Below, one piece after another: positions 13,643 through 19,819 of a DNA stretch of 19,819 nt; the stretch's first letter is position 1; every line of letters begins with the position of its first letter. Location of the stretch: the NCBI GenBank assembly GCA_002438065.1, contig DJSP01000074.1:1-19819 (forward strand). The letters are read 5' to 3'. Source of the stretch: Caryophanales bacterium UBA6331. GTDB taxonomy: Bacteria; Bacillota_I; Bacilli_A; RF39; UBA660. Made by a program: the position numbers and the translations under genes. The notes under the pieces are model-generated. The model ran no database searches, was not told the origin of the DNA, and saw nothing but the letters and a program-made list of their open reading frames with translations.

Positions 13643-16012
13643 TTAAAAATTATATATTGTGTTTGACATTTTTTCAATAACTTCATTAGCTAAATTATTA
13701 TCAAACTGTTTTAATAATTCTAATAACTTAGCACATGAAATATTATTTATTAAATAATTTTCTAATGATTTTTCATGTTTAATATTTTTTGTAGCCTGTT
13801 TTATAAAATGGATATAATCATTAGAAGTAGTGCTATCCTTTATAATATTCATTACAGATTCATTAGTATAATATTGAATTAATTTATATATGTTATTTTT
13901 TGTTTCTTTCTGTAATTCTTCAGATGTTGATATTTCATCTATAGATTCAGTTTTAGTTTCATCTGAATTTTCATTATTATTATCTTCAGGTTTTTTATCT
14001 TTTTCATCATTAATTTTTTTAGCAAATTTACCAGATTTATCACGATCAATATTCATTCTTAACATTTTATCATATGCAGCTGTATTAACTACAAATTCTA
14101 ATATATCTATATTAAATTTTTTAACTAATATATCTAAATTAGCCATTATAGTTCTCATTATTTTATCTGATATTAAATTAAGAAATTTATTAGATCTTAA
14201 TAATGCATATAAATGTTTACACATACAGCCCATATCATTATTTGGATTTCTAATTTTTTTACCATTTGATGTTTGTAATTTACCCCATTTAAATTTTCCT
14301 TGAGTACTCCAAAATGCATAACGATAGCAATTATGAAGTATAACACCTGCGTCTACATAAAAATTTTCATATTTATCAACAGTTATATCATATACATCAA
14401 TTGGAGCATCTAAACTTATATGTCTAATTGATTTTATTTTATGATTATAATTACATTCTTTAAGTAATTCTTCAAAATTATTAAAATATGTCAAAATTTT
14501 TGGTGCACATGATTTACATCTATATTTGTTATAATTTTCTTCATTTACTTGAATATTATTATCAATTAAATATTGAATTACTTTTTTCATTTTTCCAATA
14601 TTTGCTAATTTTTTATTATTAGAATTTCTAAATGTTTTATTTAATAACGCATCTTTTTCTGTTTTATTAACATTTTTCCAAAATTCTTTACGTTGTTTTG
14701 ATATTATATTTGAACGTTCTTTTCCTATTTTAGAAGCATTTTTACATCTTGCTATATATTCTTCTTTAGATAAATTATTCCAATAATTTTGCATTCGTTT
14801 TGATGCCTTTTCACCATTAATACCATTTAAATTAGTAGTACTTATTTTAATTCTTTTTTTTCTATCATCTTCACTATAATCATCCCAAACACGTTTTAGA
14901 CTTTTGCTAAATTTTTTTCTACCTTCTGGCGTTTTAGTCCATTCTACGCGTTTTGATTTTTCTTCAGGTGTCAATGATTCATAATATTCTTTAATTTTTT
15001 TACCAATGTATTTTCTATTTTCTTCATTATTAGGACCATTCCAACGTTTATCATTGGTTTCTTTCAACGAATATATTATAGCATCTCTAAATGATTTATC
15101 ATTTTTCCATCTATTTGATATAAAATCTGAATGAAATTTAATATGTTCTTTCAATCCCATTGGTTTTAAATTAGATGGATAATCATTTAATTTATTATAG
15201 TCTAAATGATGTATTGCTATATTACTTTCTTCACATCTTTCAAAAACATCATCCTTTGCATTTGGAAAACATTCATTTGCAACTATTTTATAAACACTAT
15301 TCCAAGCTTTCAAATTTACATTAGATTTAACCTGTTCATATCCATTATATTTTTTAAAATATAATGGCATTAAAGATTGACCTACTACTAATGATTTAGC
15401 TTCACAATACGTTCCATCTCGTAGCATATATTTATGATTATTAGTAGTGATTATCTTTTTATCATTATCTAAAGTAATCTCTATTAATTCAGTTTCTTGT
15501 TTAGTTATAAATACATCTAACACTTTACCAGGTTTAAATTCACCATTTTCATCAACAGAGTATACCCATAGCTTTTCCCCATTTTTATACATATCATACA
15601 TTTCTTTAACACTTACAACTTGTTTGTTTAATAATTTAATTTTAGTGTCAGGATGTAAACAAAAATCAGAGCAGCTACAATCAATATAAATATCTTGTTT
15701 ATCTAAAGATTCATGTATTGATTTAATTATTAATTTTGAATTAACTACATGTTTTGGAGATTTTTTAGCCTGTTCTATTAAATCAGTCATTACAAATTTA
15801 AATGCTATTGAATCTGAATATGTAGACCCATTACCTGATATATTAGTTGTAATAACTAACCAATCAGATAATAAAGCGGTAGAATCAATTGTAACATTAT
15901 TAATAGAATATGAATTTGCACGTTCTACTCTTTCTGGAGTTTCACGTTTTTGTTTTAATAATAATTCTTTTCTATTTTTTTCTAATAATATTTTATGATT
16001 TATTATCATCAT
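13643..16012 (-). CDS. SWIM-like zinc-binding protein interrupted by an intein
   Basis: A 789-residue precursor. After intein removal (residues 118-561) the mature protein would have 345 residues. Its joined core reads IDCSCSDF-CYRYAFWSTQG and then NPNNDMGCMCKHLYALL, a C-x-C...C-x-H arrangement as in SWIM zinc-binding domains. The C-terminal 190 residues are helical with an acidic linker (KKPEDNNNENSDET). The intein sits inside the Cys cluster, so metal binding probably requires splicing. I start at ATG 16012, 6 nt from AGGTGG; the longer frame from TTG 16033 overlaps the preceding gene and has no such site. It lies among virion genes, so a head or tail component is likely, but I cannot name it. 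Confidence 0.85.
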   Translation of the reverse strand: MMIINHKILLEKNRKELLLKQKRETPERVERANSYSINNVTIDSTALLSDWLVITTNISGNGSTYSDSIAFKFVMTDLIEQAKKSPKHVVNSKLIIKSIHESLDKQDIYIDCSCSDFCLHPDTKIKLLNKQVVSVKEMYDMYKNGEKLWVYSVDENGEFKPGKVLDVFITKQETELIEITLDNDKKIITTNNHKYMLRDGTYCEAKSLVVGQSLMPLYFKKYNGYEQVKSNVNLKAWNSVYKIVANECFPNAKDDVFERCEESNIAIHHLDYNKLNDYPSNLKPMGLKEHIKFHSDFISNRWKNDKSFRDAIIYSLKETNDKRWNGPNNEENRKYIGKKIKEYYESLTPEEKSKRVEWTKTPEGRKKFSKSLKRVWDDYSEDDRKKRIKISTTNLNGINGEKASKRMQNYWNNLSKEEYIARCKNASKIGKERSNIISKQRKEFWKNVNKTEKDALLNKTFRNSNNKKLANIGKMKKVIQYLIDNNIQVNEENYNKYRCKSCAPKILTYFNNFEELLKECNYNHKIKSIRHISLDAPIDVYDITVDKYENFYVDAGVILHNCYRYAFWSTQGKFKWGKLQTSNGKKIRNPNNDMGCMCKHLYALLRSNKFLNLISDKIMRTIMANLDILVKKFNIDILEFVVNTAAYDKMLRMNIDRDKSGKFAKKINDEKDKKPEDNNNENSDETKTESIDEISTSEELQKETKNNIYKLIQYYTNESVMNIIKDSTTSNDYIHFIKQATKNIKHEKSLENYLINNISCAKLLELLKQFDNNLANEVIEKMSNTIYNF
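14330..15661 (-). mobile_element. Intein with HNH homing endonuclease
   Basis: This 444-residue insertion starts with Cys (CLHPDTKIKLL, block A) and ends with VILHN directly before an extein Cys (block G), giving the standard residues for splicing. Block B is seen in TTNNHKYML and block F in DVYDITVDKYENFYVD. Between them, precursor residues 268-294 hold IHHLDYNKL...SNLKPMGLKEHIKFH, an HNH endonuclease pattern (His268, His269, Asn281, His290, His294). After that come repeated basic helical units with Trp and SKEE/TPEE motifs (about 297-450), like DNA-binding repeats of homing enzymes. All splicing and HNH residues look intact, so both activities may be functional. Confidence 0.9.
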
Positions 16013-16026
16013 TTCATTCCACCTAA

Positions 16027-16473
16027 TTAGCAATATTCTTCAAATTTTAAATCATCGGATTCAAATTTAATTTTCTTTAATAAATCTATTAAATTTGTTT
16101 TTGAATCAGATTCACAAATAGATTTATATGATTCCAATAATGCATTAAAATCTGATATACTAAAATCATTATTATCCATATTTATTACAATTTGTTTTAT
16201 AACTTGATGCATATCAATATCAAATACATTAATAATCATAGTTCCAGTTGTGTCTGTAAAAATTCTAGTATATATTTCTATTAATGGATTAAATTCAGAT
16301 TCACCATTTATTGTAGAAATATATTTTCTATTTTTATATAATTTATCAGTTAAGATACCATGTCTTAATAATGGTTCAGATGCTTCTCCATTATCTTCAT
16401 AAAAACAATTTTGTTTAGTTAATCTTTTAACATAAACTAATTTATAGTTTGGATCTAAATAATTACAATTCAT
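16027..16473 (-). CDS. Hypothetical protein in the structural operon
   Basis: A 148-residue protein that I do not recognise. It begins with a strand-rich segment (YKLVYVKRLTKQNCFYEDNG), has a central beta hairpin-like region (EIYTRIFTDTTGTMIINVFDIDMHQVIKQIVINM) and ends in acidic helices (SDFNALLESYKSICESDSKT...LIDLLKKIKFESDDLKFEEYC). No membrane segment, signal peptide or catalytic motif is seen. ATG is preceded by GAGGTGA. It sits 7 nt after the peptidoglycan-binding-like gene and 14 nt before the intein-bearing gene, so it is translated as part of the virion and chaperone block. A small baseplate or neck protein is plausible from context alone. Confidence 0.7.
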   Translation of the reverse strand: MNCNYLDPNYKLVYVKRLTKQNCFYEDNGEASEPLLRHGILTDKLYKNRKYISTINGESEFNPLIEIYTRIFTDTTGTMIINVFDIDMHQVIKQIVINMDNNDFSISDFNALLESYKSICESDSKTNLIDLLKKIKFESDDLKFEEYC

Positions 16474-16480
16474 CTATTAA

Positions 16481-16729
16481 TCACCTCATATCTTTCCAAA
16501 TTTTATTTGCTTCAGGAATTTTATTTATAAATACATCAAATACATCTGATGTAACAACACAATTACCTGTAAAATTATTTTCTATTTGAAATTTTTTTAA
16601 AGCTCTTTTATAATATTTATCGTCATAAAAAGTTTCTTCTAAATTATATCCTAAAACATTAAGTAATTTTTTAATATATAAAATTCTAACTTTCATAGGT
16701 GCTATAGAAAATTTATCAAACGTAATCAT
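16481..16729 (-). CDS. Small peptidoglycan-binding-like domain protein
   Basis: An 82-residue protein consisting almost wholly of a helical repeat resembling the PG_binding_1 fold: RILYIKKLLNVLGYNLEETFYDDKYYKRALKKFQIENNF (residues 15-53) keeps the usual order of a first helix, a GY turn, an acidic loop and an AxxxFQ helix, followed by a closing segment containing GNCVVTSDVFDVF. No lytic catalytic domain is attached, so it may be a cell-wall-contacting virion part or an accessory to an endolysin encoded elsewhere. Its ATG abuts the stop codon of the GroES-like gene (TAAATG), with GGAGG inside the end of that gene, so translation is coupled. The domain call is moderate and rests on pattern only. 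Confidence 0.65.
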   Translation of the reverse strand: MITFDKFSIAPMKVRILYIKKLLNVLGYNLEETFYDDKYYKRALKKFQIENNFTGNCVVTSDVFDVFINKIPEANKIWKDMR

Positions 16730-17050
16730 TTAAATATTTTCCTCCACATCTATAAGTTCTAATAATTCATTATCATTAACAATTGCTAAAATTGCATATT
16801 CATCCACAATTAGATATTCTTCATTATTATATTTATGTTTATATTTTTTTTCCCAAACTGGAGAATAACCTAAAACTACATATTGTCCAATTTTTAAATT
16901 TTTAATATGTAATTCTTCTTTAGGTAATGCAATTACTTTTGCAAAAATAATTTGATTAGCAGCAAATTGTTTAGGAATTATAATTCCTTTAAATTGTTTC
17001 TTTTCAGGAATTTCTTTAAGTATTATGTTTCCATGAAGTGGTTTTAACAT
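16730..17050 (-). CDS. GroES-like co-chaperonin (Cpn10 family, T4 gp31 analogue)
   Basis: A 106-residue Cpn10-type protein. The first strand MLKPLHGNIILKEIPE matches the family's start, and residues 16-30 form the mobile loop with the hydrophobic GIIIP triplet that binds GroEL. The core barrel is seen in IIFAKVIALP, LKIGQYVVLGYSPVW and EEYLIVDEYAILAIV, which corresponds to the closing strand of GroES. Length is similar to GroES (97) and T4 gp31 (111). The likely role is to cap host GroEL so it can fold large phage proteins such as the capsid. It follows a promoter-like repeat at 17082-17101 and AAGGAGA. The last residues LLELIDVEENI are an acidic extension. Confidence 0.85.
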   Translation of the reverse strand: MLKPLHGNIILKEIPEKKQFKGIIIPKQFAANQIIFAKVIALPKEELHIKNLKIGQYVVLGYSPVWEKKYKHKYNNEEYLIVDEYAILAIVNDNELLELIDVEENI

Positions 17051-17081
17051 GATTAAATATTTCTCCTTTATTTATAATAAT

Positions 17082-17101
17082 TATTTATATTTTTATTTTA
17101 A
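17082..17101 (-). promoter_or_regulatory. Late-promoter-like site upstream of the GroES-like gene
   Basis: The minus strand reads TTAAAATAAAAATATAAATA, identical over 20 nt to the site at 10016-10035. It overlaps the stop codon of the preceding gene and ends 32 nt from the co-chaperonin start. A second TATAAATA at 17069-17076 abuts the ribosome binding site and is probably coincidental. Confidence 0.5.
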
Positions 17102-18291
17102 ACAACACGATGTATATAAACATTATTATCTATAGCTTCTTCAGTAGTCATTACTCTATATTTTTTCCACATATCTACTGATAAAGTTGGTGTATTATTT
17201 TTATCCATCCATAATTCAGATATTATACAATCCATTATTCCAGATTCTTCTTGTTCTATTGTTATAACATCGTCGTATTTGTCCAATGTATATTTACTTA
17301 TGTGTTTCTTTTTTTCAACAGATGTACTTCGTGTACACTCTAACGTCTCATCTAATATTAATTCATTTCTATTAGTAAATATTAATTCACCTAAATCATT
17401 TTTAACTACAGAGTTAACATTATCATCATAAAAAGAAATGATATGAATATATGCAGAATGATTAGATATTGGACGAATAGAAAAATAAGTTTTAACATTT
17501 TTAGATGTTGACGTATTATTTGTTAAATCAGGTTCAATAGATGTTTTAGAACATTCAATATAGTATTTAACAAGTTCTTCATCATTTGTTGGATTATAAT
17601 CAGGATATATATCATTTACATTAGCTTTTTTAATAATATACATTTCACCTGCATTATTCCAATCACCATAATAATAGGCATTACCTTTTAATTTCAAATC
17701 ATTATCAGTTTCATAATGTTCTACAGTTAAATGTAAAGCACCTAAAGATGTTGATAAATCATTATAAGGTAAACTTGCATCAGGAATAAATAACATACCA
17801 TTTTGTTTAAATGATTTAAACATCAAATAACTATTTAATGAGTCTGATTCAATTATACCTTGAGACATTCTATTCACATCTCTAATTACAACAGATCCAT
17901 TACCTAATAATCCATTATTATCAAGTATTTTATCCCCATTTACTCCAGTGATTGACTCATCATTATTTATAACAGGAGAAATTGTGCCACCTACATTTGT
18001 GTATGTATTATATTGAATATCTGAACCAATTTTTAATACCCAACGGGTATCATATAACCATAAACTATTGGATTCTTCTACATAATAAAATTTACCTGGT
18101 TCAGGTCTTACATTAAACTGTCTATCATTATCACTATAAAGAATGACAGCATTAAATCTTAAACGTTGAGACAAATCATTACCAAAATCTTTATATAAAA
18201 CTCTAGAATCTGTTAAAAAATATAATTGTCCAACTTTTGGTTTAGCTCTCATTAAGTCATAATTCATACACTTAATAATTTCTCTAAGCAA
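17098..18291 (-). CDS. Adsorption/baseplate-type structural protein
   Basis: A 397-residue protein, likely part of the virion. Residues 15-90 hold two successive beta units (AKPKVGQLYFLTDSRVLYKD and RPEPGKFYYVEESNSLWLYD, then TRWVLKIG), a pattern common at the N-termini of phage tail-fibre and baseplate proteins. The remainder is Asn/Asp-rich and strand-rich, including NGMLFIPDASLPYNDLSTSLG, GNAYYYGDWNNAGEMYIIKK and YFSIRPISNHSAYIHIISFY. I keep the TTG start at 18291 because GGTGAG lies 5 nt upstream; an ATG at 18267 is possible but has a weak site. It is the first gene after a terminator and a promoter-like repeat and begins the structural block. I cannot assign a named function. Confidence 0.7.
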   Translation of the reverse strand: MLREIIKCMNYDLMRAKPKVGQLYFLTDSRVLYKDFGNDLSQRLRFNAVILYSDNDRQFNVRPEPGKFYYVEESNSLWLYDTRWVLKIGSDIQYNTYTNVGGTISPVINNDESITGVNGDKILDNNGLLGNGSVVIRDVNRMSQGIIESDSLNSYLMFKSFKQNGMLFIPDASLPYNDLSTSLGALHLTVEHYETDNDLKLKGNAYYYGDWNNAGEMYIIKKANVNDIYPDYNPTNDEELVKYYIECSKTSIEPDLTNNTSTSKNVKTYFSIRPISNHSAYIHIISFYDDNVNSVVKNDLGELIFTNRNELILDETLECTRSTSVEKKKHISKYTLDKYDDVITIEQEESGIMDCIISELWMDKNNTPTLSVDMWKKYRVMTTEEAIDNNVYIHRVV

Positions 18292-18314
18292 TCAATCTCA
18301 CCACTTTTCATTAC

Positions 18315-18336
18315 AATATTATATATTTTTATTTTA
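18315..18336 (-). promoter_or_regulatory. Late-promoter-like site heading the structural block
   Basis: All 22 bases are identical to 1611-1632. The minus strand reads TAAAATAAAAATATA followed by TAATATT. It lies between the terminator at 18353-18398 and a start codon 24 nt downstream, the expected place for a promoter. Confidence 0.5.
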
Positions 18337-18352
18337 GTTTTAAATATATAAA

Positions 18353-18398
18353 ATAAAACGTATCAAATAATACAAATATATTATTCAATACGTTTTAT
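18353..18398 (-). terminator. Rho-independent terminator after the AT-hook protein gene
   Basis: ATAAAACGTAT (18353-18363) pairs perfectly with ATACGTTTTAT (18388-18398), and an inner AATAAT/ATTATT helix (18366-18371, 18380-18385) continues the stem after a 2x2 internal loop. Minus-strand sequence after the stem is TTTATATATTT. It lies 24 nt past the stop codon. The symmetry could allow weak bidirectional action. Confidence 0.7.
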
Positions 18399-18422
18399 TA
18401 TATTTACATTTATATTTTAAAA

Positions 18423-18986
18423 TTAAGATTCTATATCATCATTTAAATAACCACTATTTATTAATTCATGAACAGTATCTAATACTTTTTGTTTAGATAT
18501 TTGTGATTGAAATATATTTATATTTTGAGAATTATCTACATGTTTAATCATTAATGAATCTGTTATATCAGAATTTAAACCTAATTTTAAAATAATATTA
18601 TTACATCTATCAATTGAAGAATTAATTGTTGTAATGATTTTATCTAATAAGAATACATTTACGTCATCGTTGTCTAACATATCATTTACCTGTTCATAAT
18701 ATTTATCTAAACATTTTGTTTGTAATTCATATAATTTTATAATTGTAGGTAATTGACCATATGCTTCAGTTAACATAAATGTATTAAAGTTATTTAATAA
18801 CACTTGTTTATCAACATCTAATTCAACAGTTTCTCCATTTGATATTGCATTTAATATATCTTGTGTATTATCTGCTTTTGCTAAAGATATTGTTTTTACT
18901 TGTGGTTGATTATTAACTGGAATGATTTCAGTATTTTTATTTTTTGGTTTTCGTCCACGTTTTTTTGGAACATTATTTTCACTCAA
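18423..18986 (-). CDS. AT-hook-bearing protein of unknown function
   Basis: A 187-residue protein. Residues 8-17, KKRGRKPKNK, are an AT-hook-like minor-groove DNA-binding motif, followed by a low-complexity linker to about residue 55. The rest is helical: LLNNFNTFMLTEAYGQLPTI, IKLYELQTKCLDKYYEQVND and VFLLDKIITTINSSIDRCNN look like a helical bundle, and a final helix ends LINSGYLNDDIES. I do not recognise the family. A DNA-binding tail plus oligomeric helical core would suit a small terminase subunit, which is otherwise missing here, but this is speculative. Translation starts at TTG, overlapping the previous gene's stop (TTGA), with AAGGTGA 7 nt upstream. Confidence 0.72.
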   Translation of the reverse strand: MSENNVPKKRGRKPKNKNTEIIPVNNQPQVKTISLAKADNTQDILNAISNGETVELDVDKQVLLNNFNTFMLTEAYGQLPTIIKLYELQTKCLDKYYEQVNDMLDNDDVNVFLLDKIITTINSSIDRCNNIILKLGLNSDITDSLMIKHVDNSQNINIFQSQISKQKVLDTVHELINSGYLNDDIES

Positions 18987-19510
18987 TTATTGTCACCTTC
19001 TTTTTCCATTTTACGTCTTAATTGTTGAGCTTTACTCATTTTTTGTTTAGTAGTATCAGATCTTTTTAATGACGTATAATAAGTCTTATCCCAATGACCA
19101 TTTGATTTATTTACTATATTATAAATTCTTTTTTGATGTCCTTCTGGTAATTCACCAGGATGATTTATTCCATATTTTTGATTACATGTTTGCTTTAATG
19201 TAGATAACATTAATTTTGTTTTAGCCTGTTGATCTTTTTTCAAATTATATTTTAATATATAATAATATAATGATGATTCAGACATATTTAAATTAATAGC
19301 AATTTCTTTTCGAGATTTATTCAATAAAATATATTCTTGATATAAATATTTTGAAAATTTATAATCAAATAAAATTTTATAAATATTATTACAGGCAATA
19401 TTCATTGCTTTATTTATATTGTCAAAAGAATTAGATAATTTTATCAATGATGATGCATTATCTAATTCTTTATCTAATTTTTCTATTTTATTATTTTGAT
19501 TCTTCATCAT
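18983..19510 (-). CDS. Helix-turn-helix protein with KYGxxHP motif
   Basis: A 175-residue basic protein. Residues 58-91 (LYQEYILLNKSRKEIAINLN and MSESSLYYYILKYN) form a helix-turn-helix of the kind that reads short DNA sites. Residues 107-125 contain TCNQKYGINHPGELPEGHQK, resembling the T-C-x-x-K-Y-G-x-x-x-P motif found in phage homing-endonuclease-associated domains; the C-terminus is Lys/Arg-rich. No HNH or GIY-YIG nuclease residues are visible, so it is either a DNA-binding regulator or terminase-type recognition protein, or a degraded relative of a homing enzyme. It overlaps the preceding gene by 20 nt and has no clear ribosome binding site (a second ATG follows immediately), suggesting translational coupling. 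Confidence 0.68.
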   Translation of the reverse strand: MMKNQNNKIEKLDKELDNASSLIKLSNSFDNINKAMNIACNNIYKILFDYKFSKYLYQEYILLNKSRKEIAINLNMSESSLYYYILKYNLKKDQQAKTKLMLSTLKQTCNQKYGINHPGELPEGHQKRIYNIVNKSNGHWDKTYYTSLKRSDTTKQKMSKAQQLRRKMEKEGDNN

Positions 19511-19819
19511 TAATTATAGAAACTTTATTTTGATTTTTCCAGTCTTCAATACATTCCATTAAAGCAGCAGTCATAAAACAATAATTACCTAAATCAAGAA
19601 TTGTATCTTTAATACTTTCATCAGATACTTGATTTGATTTAACTTTCATAAGAGTTTCAATTCTACCCATTTTATCTCTAAATCTCATAATTGGTGAAAG
19701 AAGACCATAATCACCATATGTTTTTTCAAATACATCTCCATAATCATGACCTTTTTTCTTTTTCACTTCAATTGCTTTTTCACAAAATTCACAAAACTTA
19801 GCTAAAAATTGTTCTTTTG
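19491..19819 (-). CDS. DUF1599-like protein, 5' end beyond window
   Basis: A helical protein whose segment HDYGDVFEKTYGDYGLLSPI, then MRFRDKMGRIETLMK, and later SIKDTILDLGNYCFMTAALM resembles the DUF1599 / nucleotide-modification-associated family, a MazG-like all-helical fold proposed to act on nucleotides. A GTG at 19766 would give 91 residues, but the frame has no stop up to the right edge, and the upstream residues (KEQFLAKFCEFCEKAIEVKK) form a helix in keeping with the family, so the true start is probably outside the window. It ends inside the next gene's start region (20-nt overlap). Function is uncertain; the family link is by pattern. Confidence 0.65.
   Translation of the reverse strand, partial: KEQFLAKFCEFCEKAIEVKKKKGHDYGDVFEKTYGDYGLLSPIMRFRDKMGRIETLMKVKSNQVSDESIKDTILDLGNYCFMTAALMECIEDWKNQNKVSIINDEESK

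Noticed and set aside
16013..16033. Upstream TTG start for the intein-bearing gene
   Set aside because: It overlaps the stop codon of the preceding gene and would place AGGTGG inside the coding region; ATG 16012 has that site at proper spacing.
1..19819. tRNA genes, CRISPR arrays, insertion sequences, attachment sites
   Set aside because: I looked for clover-leaf patterns, regular repeat-spacer series, transposase motifs and flanking direct repeats and saw none that could be supported by eye.

Overview
The window is very AT-rich, densely packed, and coded entirely on the minus strand, so transcription runs from high to low coordinates. It looks like a piece of a large tailed (Caudoviricetes) phage genome, probably a myovirus with a T4-like head module. 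The evidence is a gp20-type portal, a large terminase with ATPase and nuclease motifs, a DnaB-family helicase, a phage sigma factor, a GroES-like co-chaperonin and a block of baseplate or tail-fibre proteins. Starts are ATG, GTG or TTG behind strong GGAGG/GAGGTG ribosome binding sites, and TGA is used as a stop. The oxygen-sensitive class III ribonucleotide reductase implies an anaerobic, low-GC host, perhaps a Bacillota species; the host assignment is inference.

Layout in the direction of transcription: (1) 19819-18423: a DUF1599-like protein running off the right edge, a helix-turn-helix protein with a homing-endonuclease-type motif, and an AT-hook protein, closed by a terminator at 18353-18398. 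(2) 18291-10037: a structural and chaperone block with an adsorption-type protein, GroES-like protein, peptidoglycan-binding-like protein, an unknown protein, a SWIM-like zinc-binding protein interrupted by a 444-residue HNH intein, a coiled-coil protein, two paralogous fibre/baseplate proteins (one with a pyocin-knob-like C-terminus), a large fibre protein and a small one. (3) 9981-9187: an acidic protein with its own promoter-like site and terminator. (4) 8917-6227: terminase large subunit and sigma factor. (5) 6226-5923: a non-coding stretch with two stem-closed elements. (6) 5922-1729: redoxin, class III ribonucleotide reductase split into two genes, a small unknown protein and the helicase, ended by a terminator at 1646-1673. 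(7) 1584-1: a cysteine-rich protein and the portal, which runs off the left edge.

The genes fit late phage development. The sigma factor could direct transcription from recurring sites (a shared 15-mer TAAAATAAAAATATA followed by TATAAATA-like sequence) that sit 24-35 nt upstream of start codons. Portal and terminase package DNA, the fibre block builds the host-recognition apparatus, the GroES-like protein may help fold virion proteins, and the redoxin and reductase supply dNTPs for the helicase-driven replisome.

The most notable items are the NrdD split into catalytic-body and glycyl-radical genes, the intein placed exactly inside a Cys-x-Cys metal-binding motif, the sigma factor with a candidate regulon of repeated promoters, and a compact possible small RNA upstream of the redoxin gene. 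All calls come from reading sequence; no database search was run.
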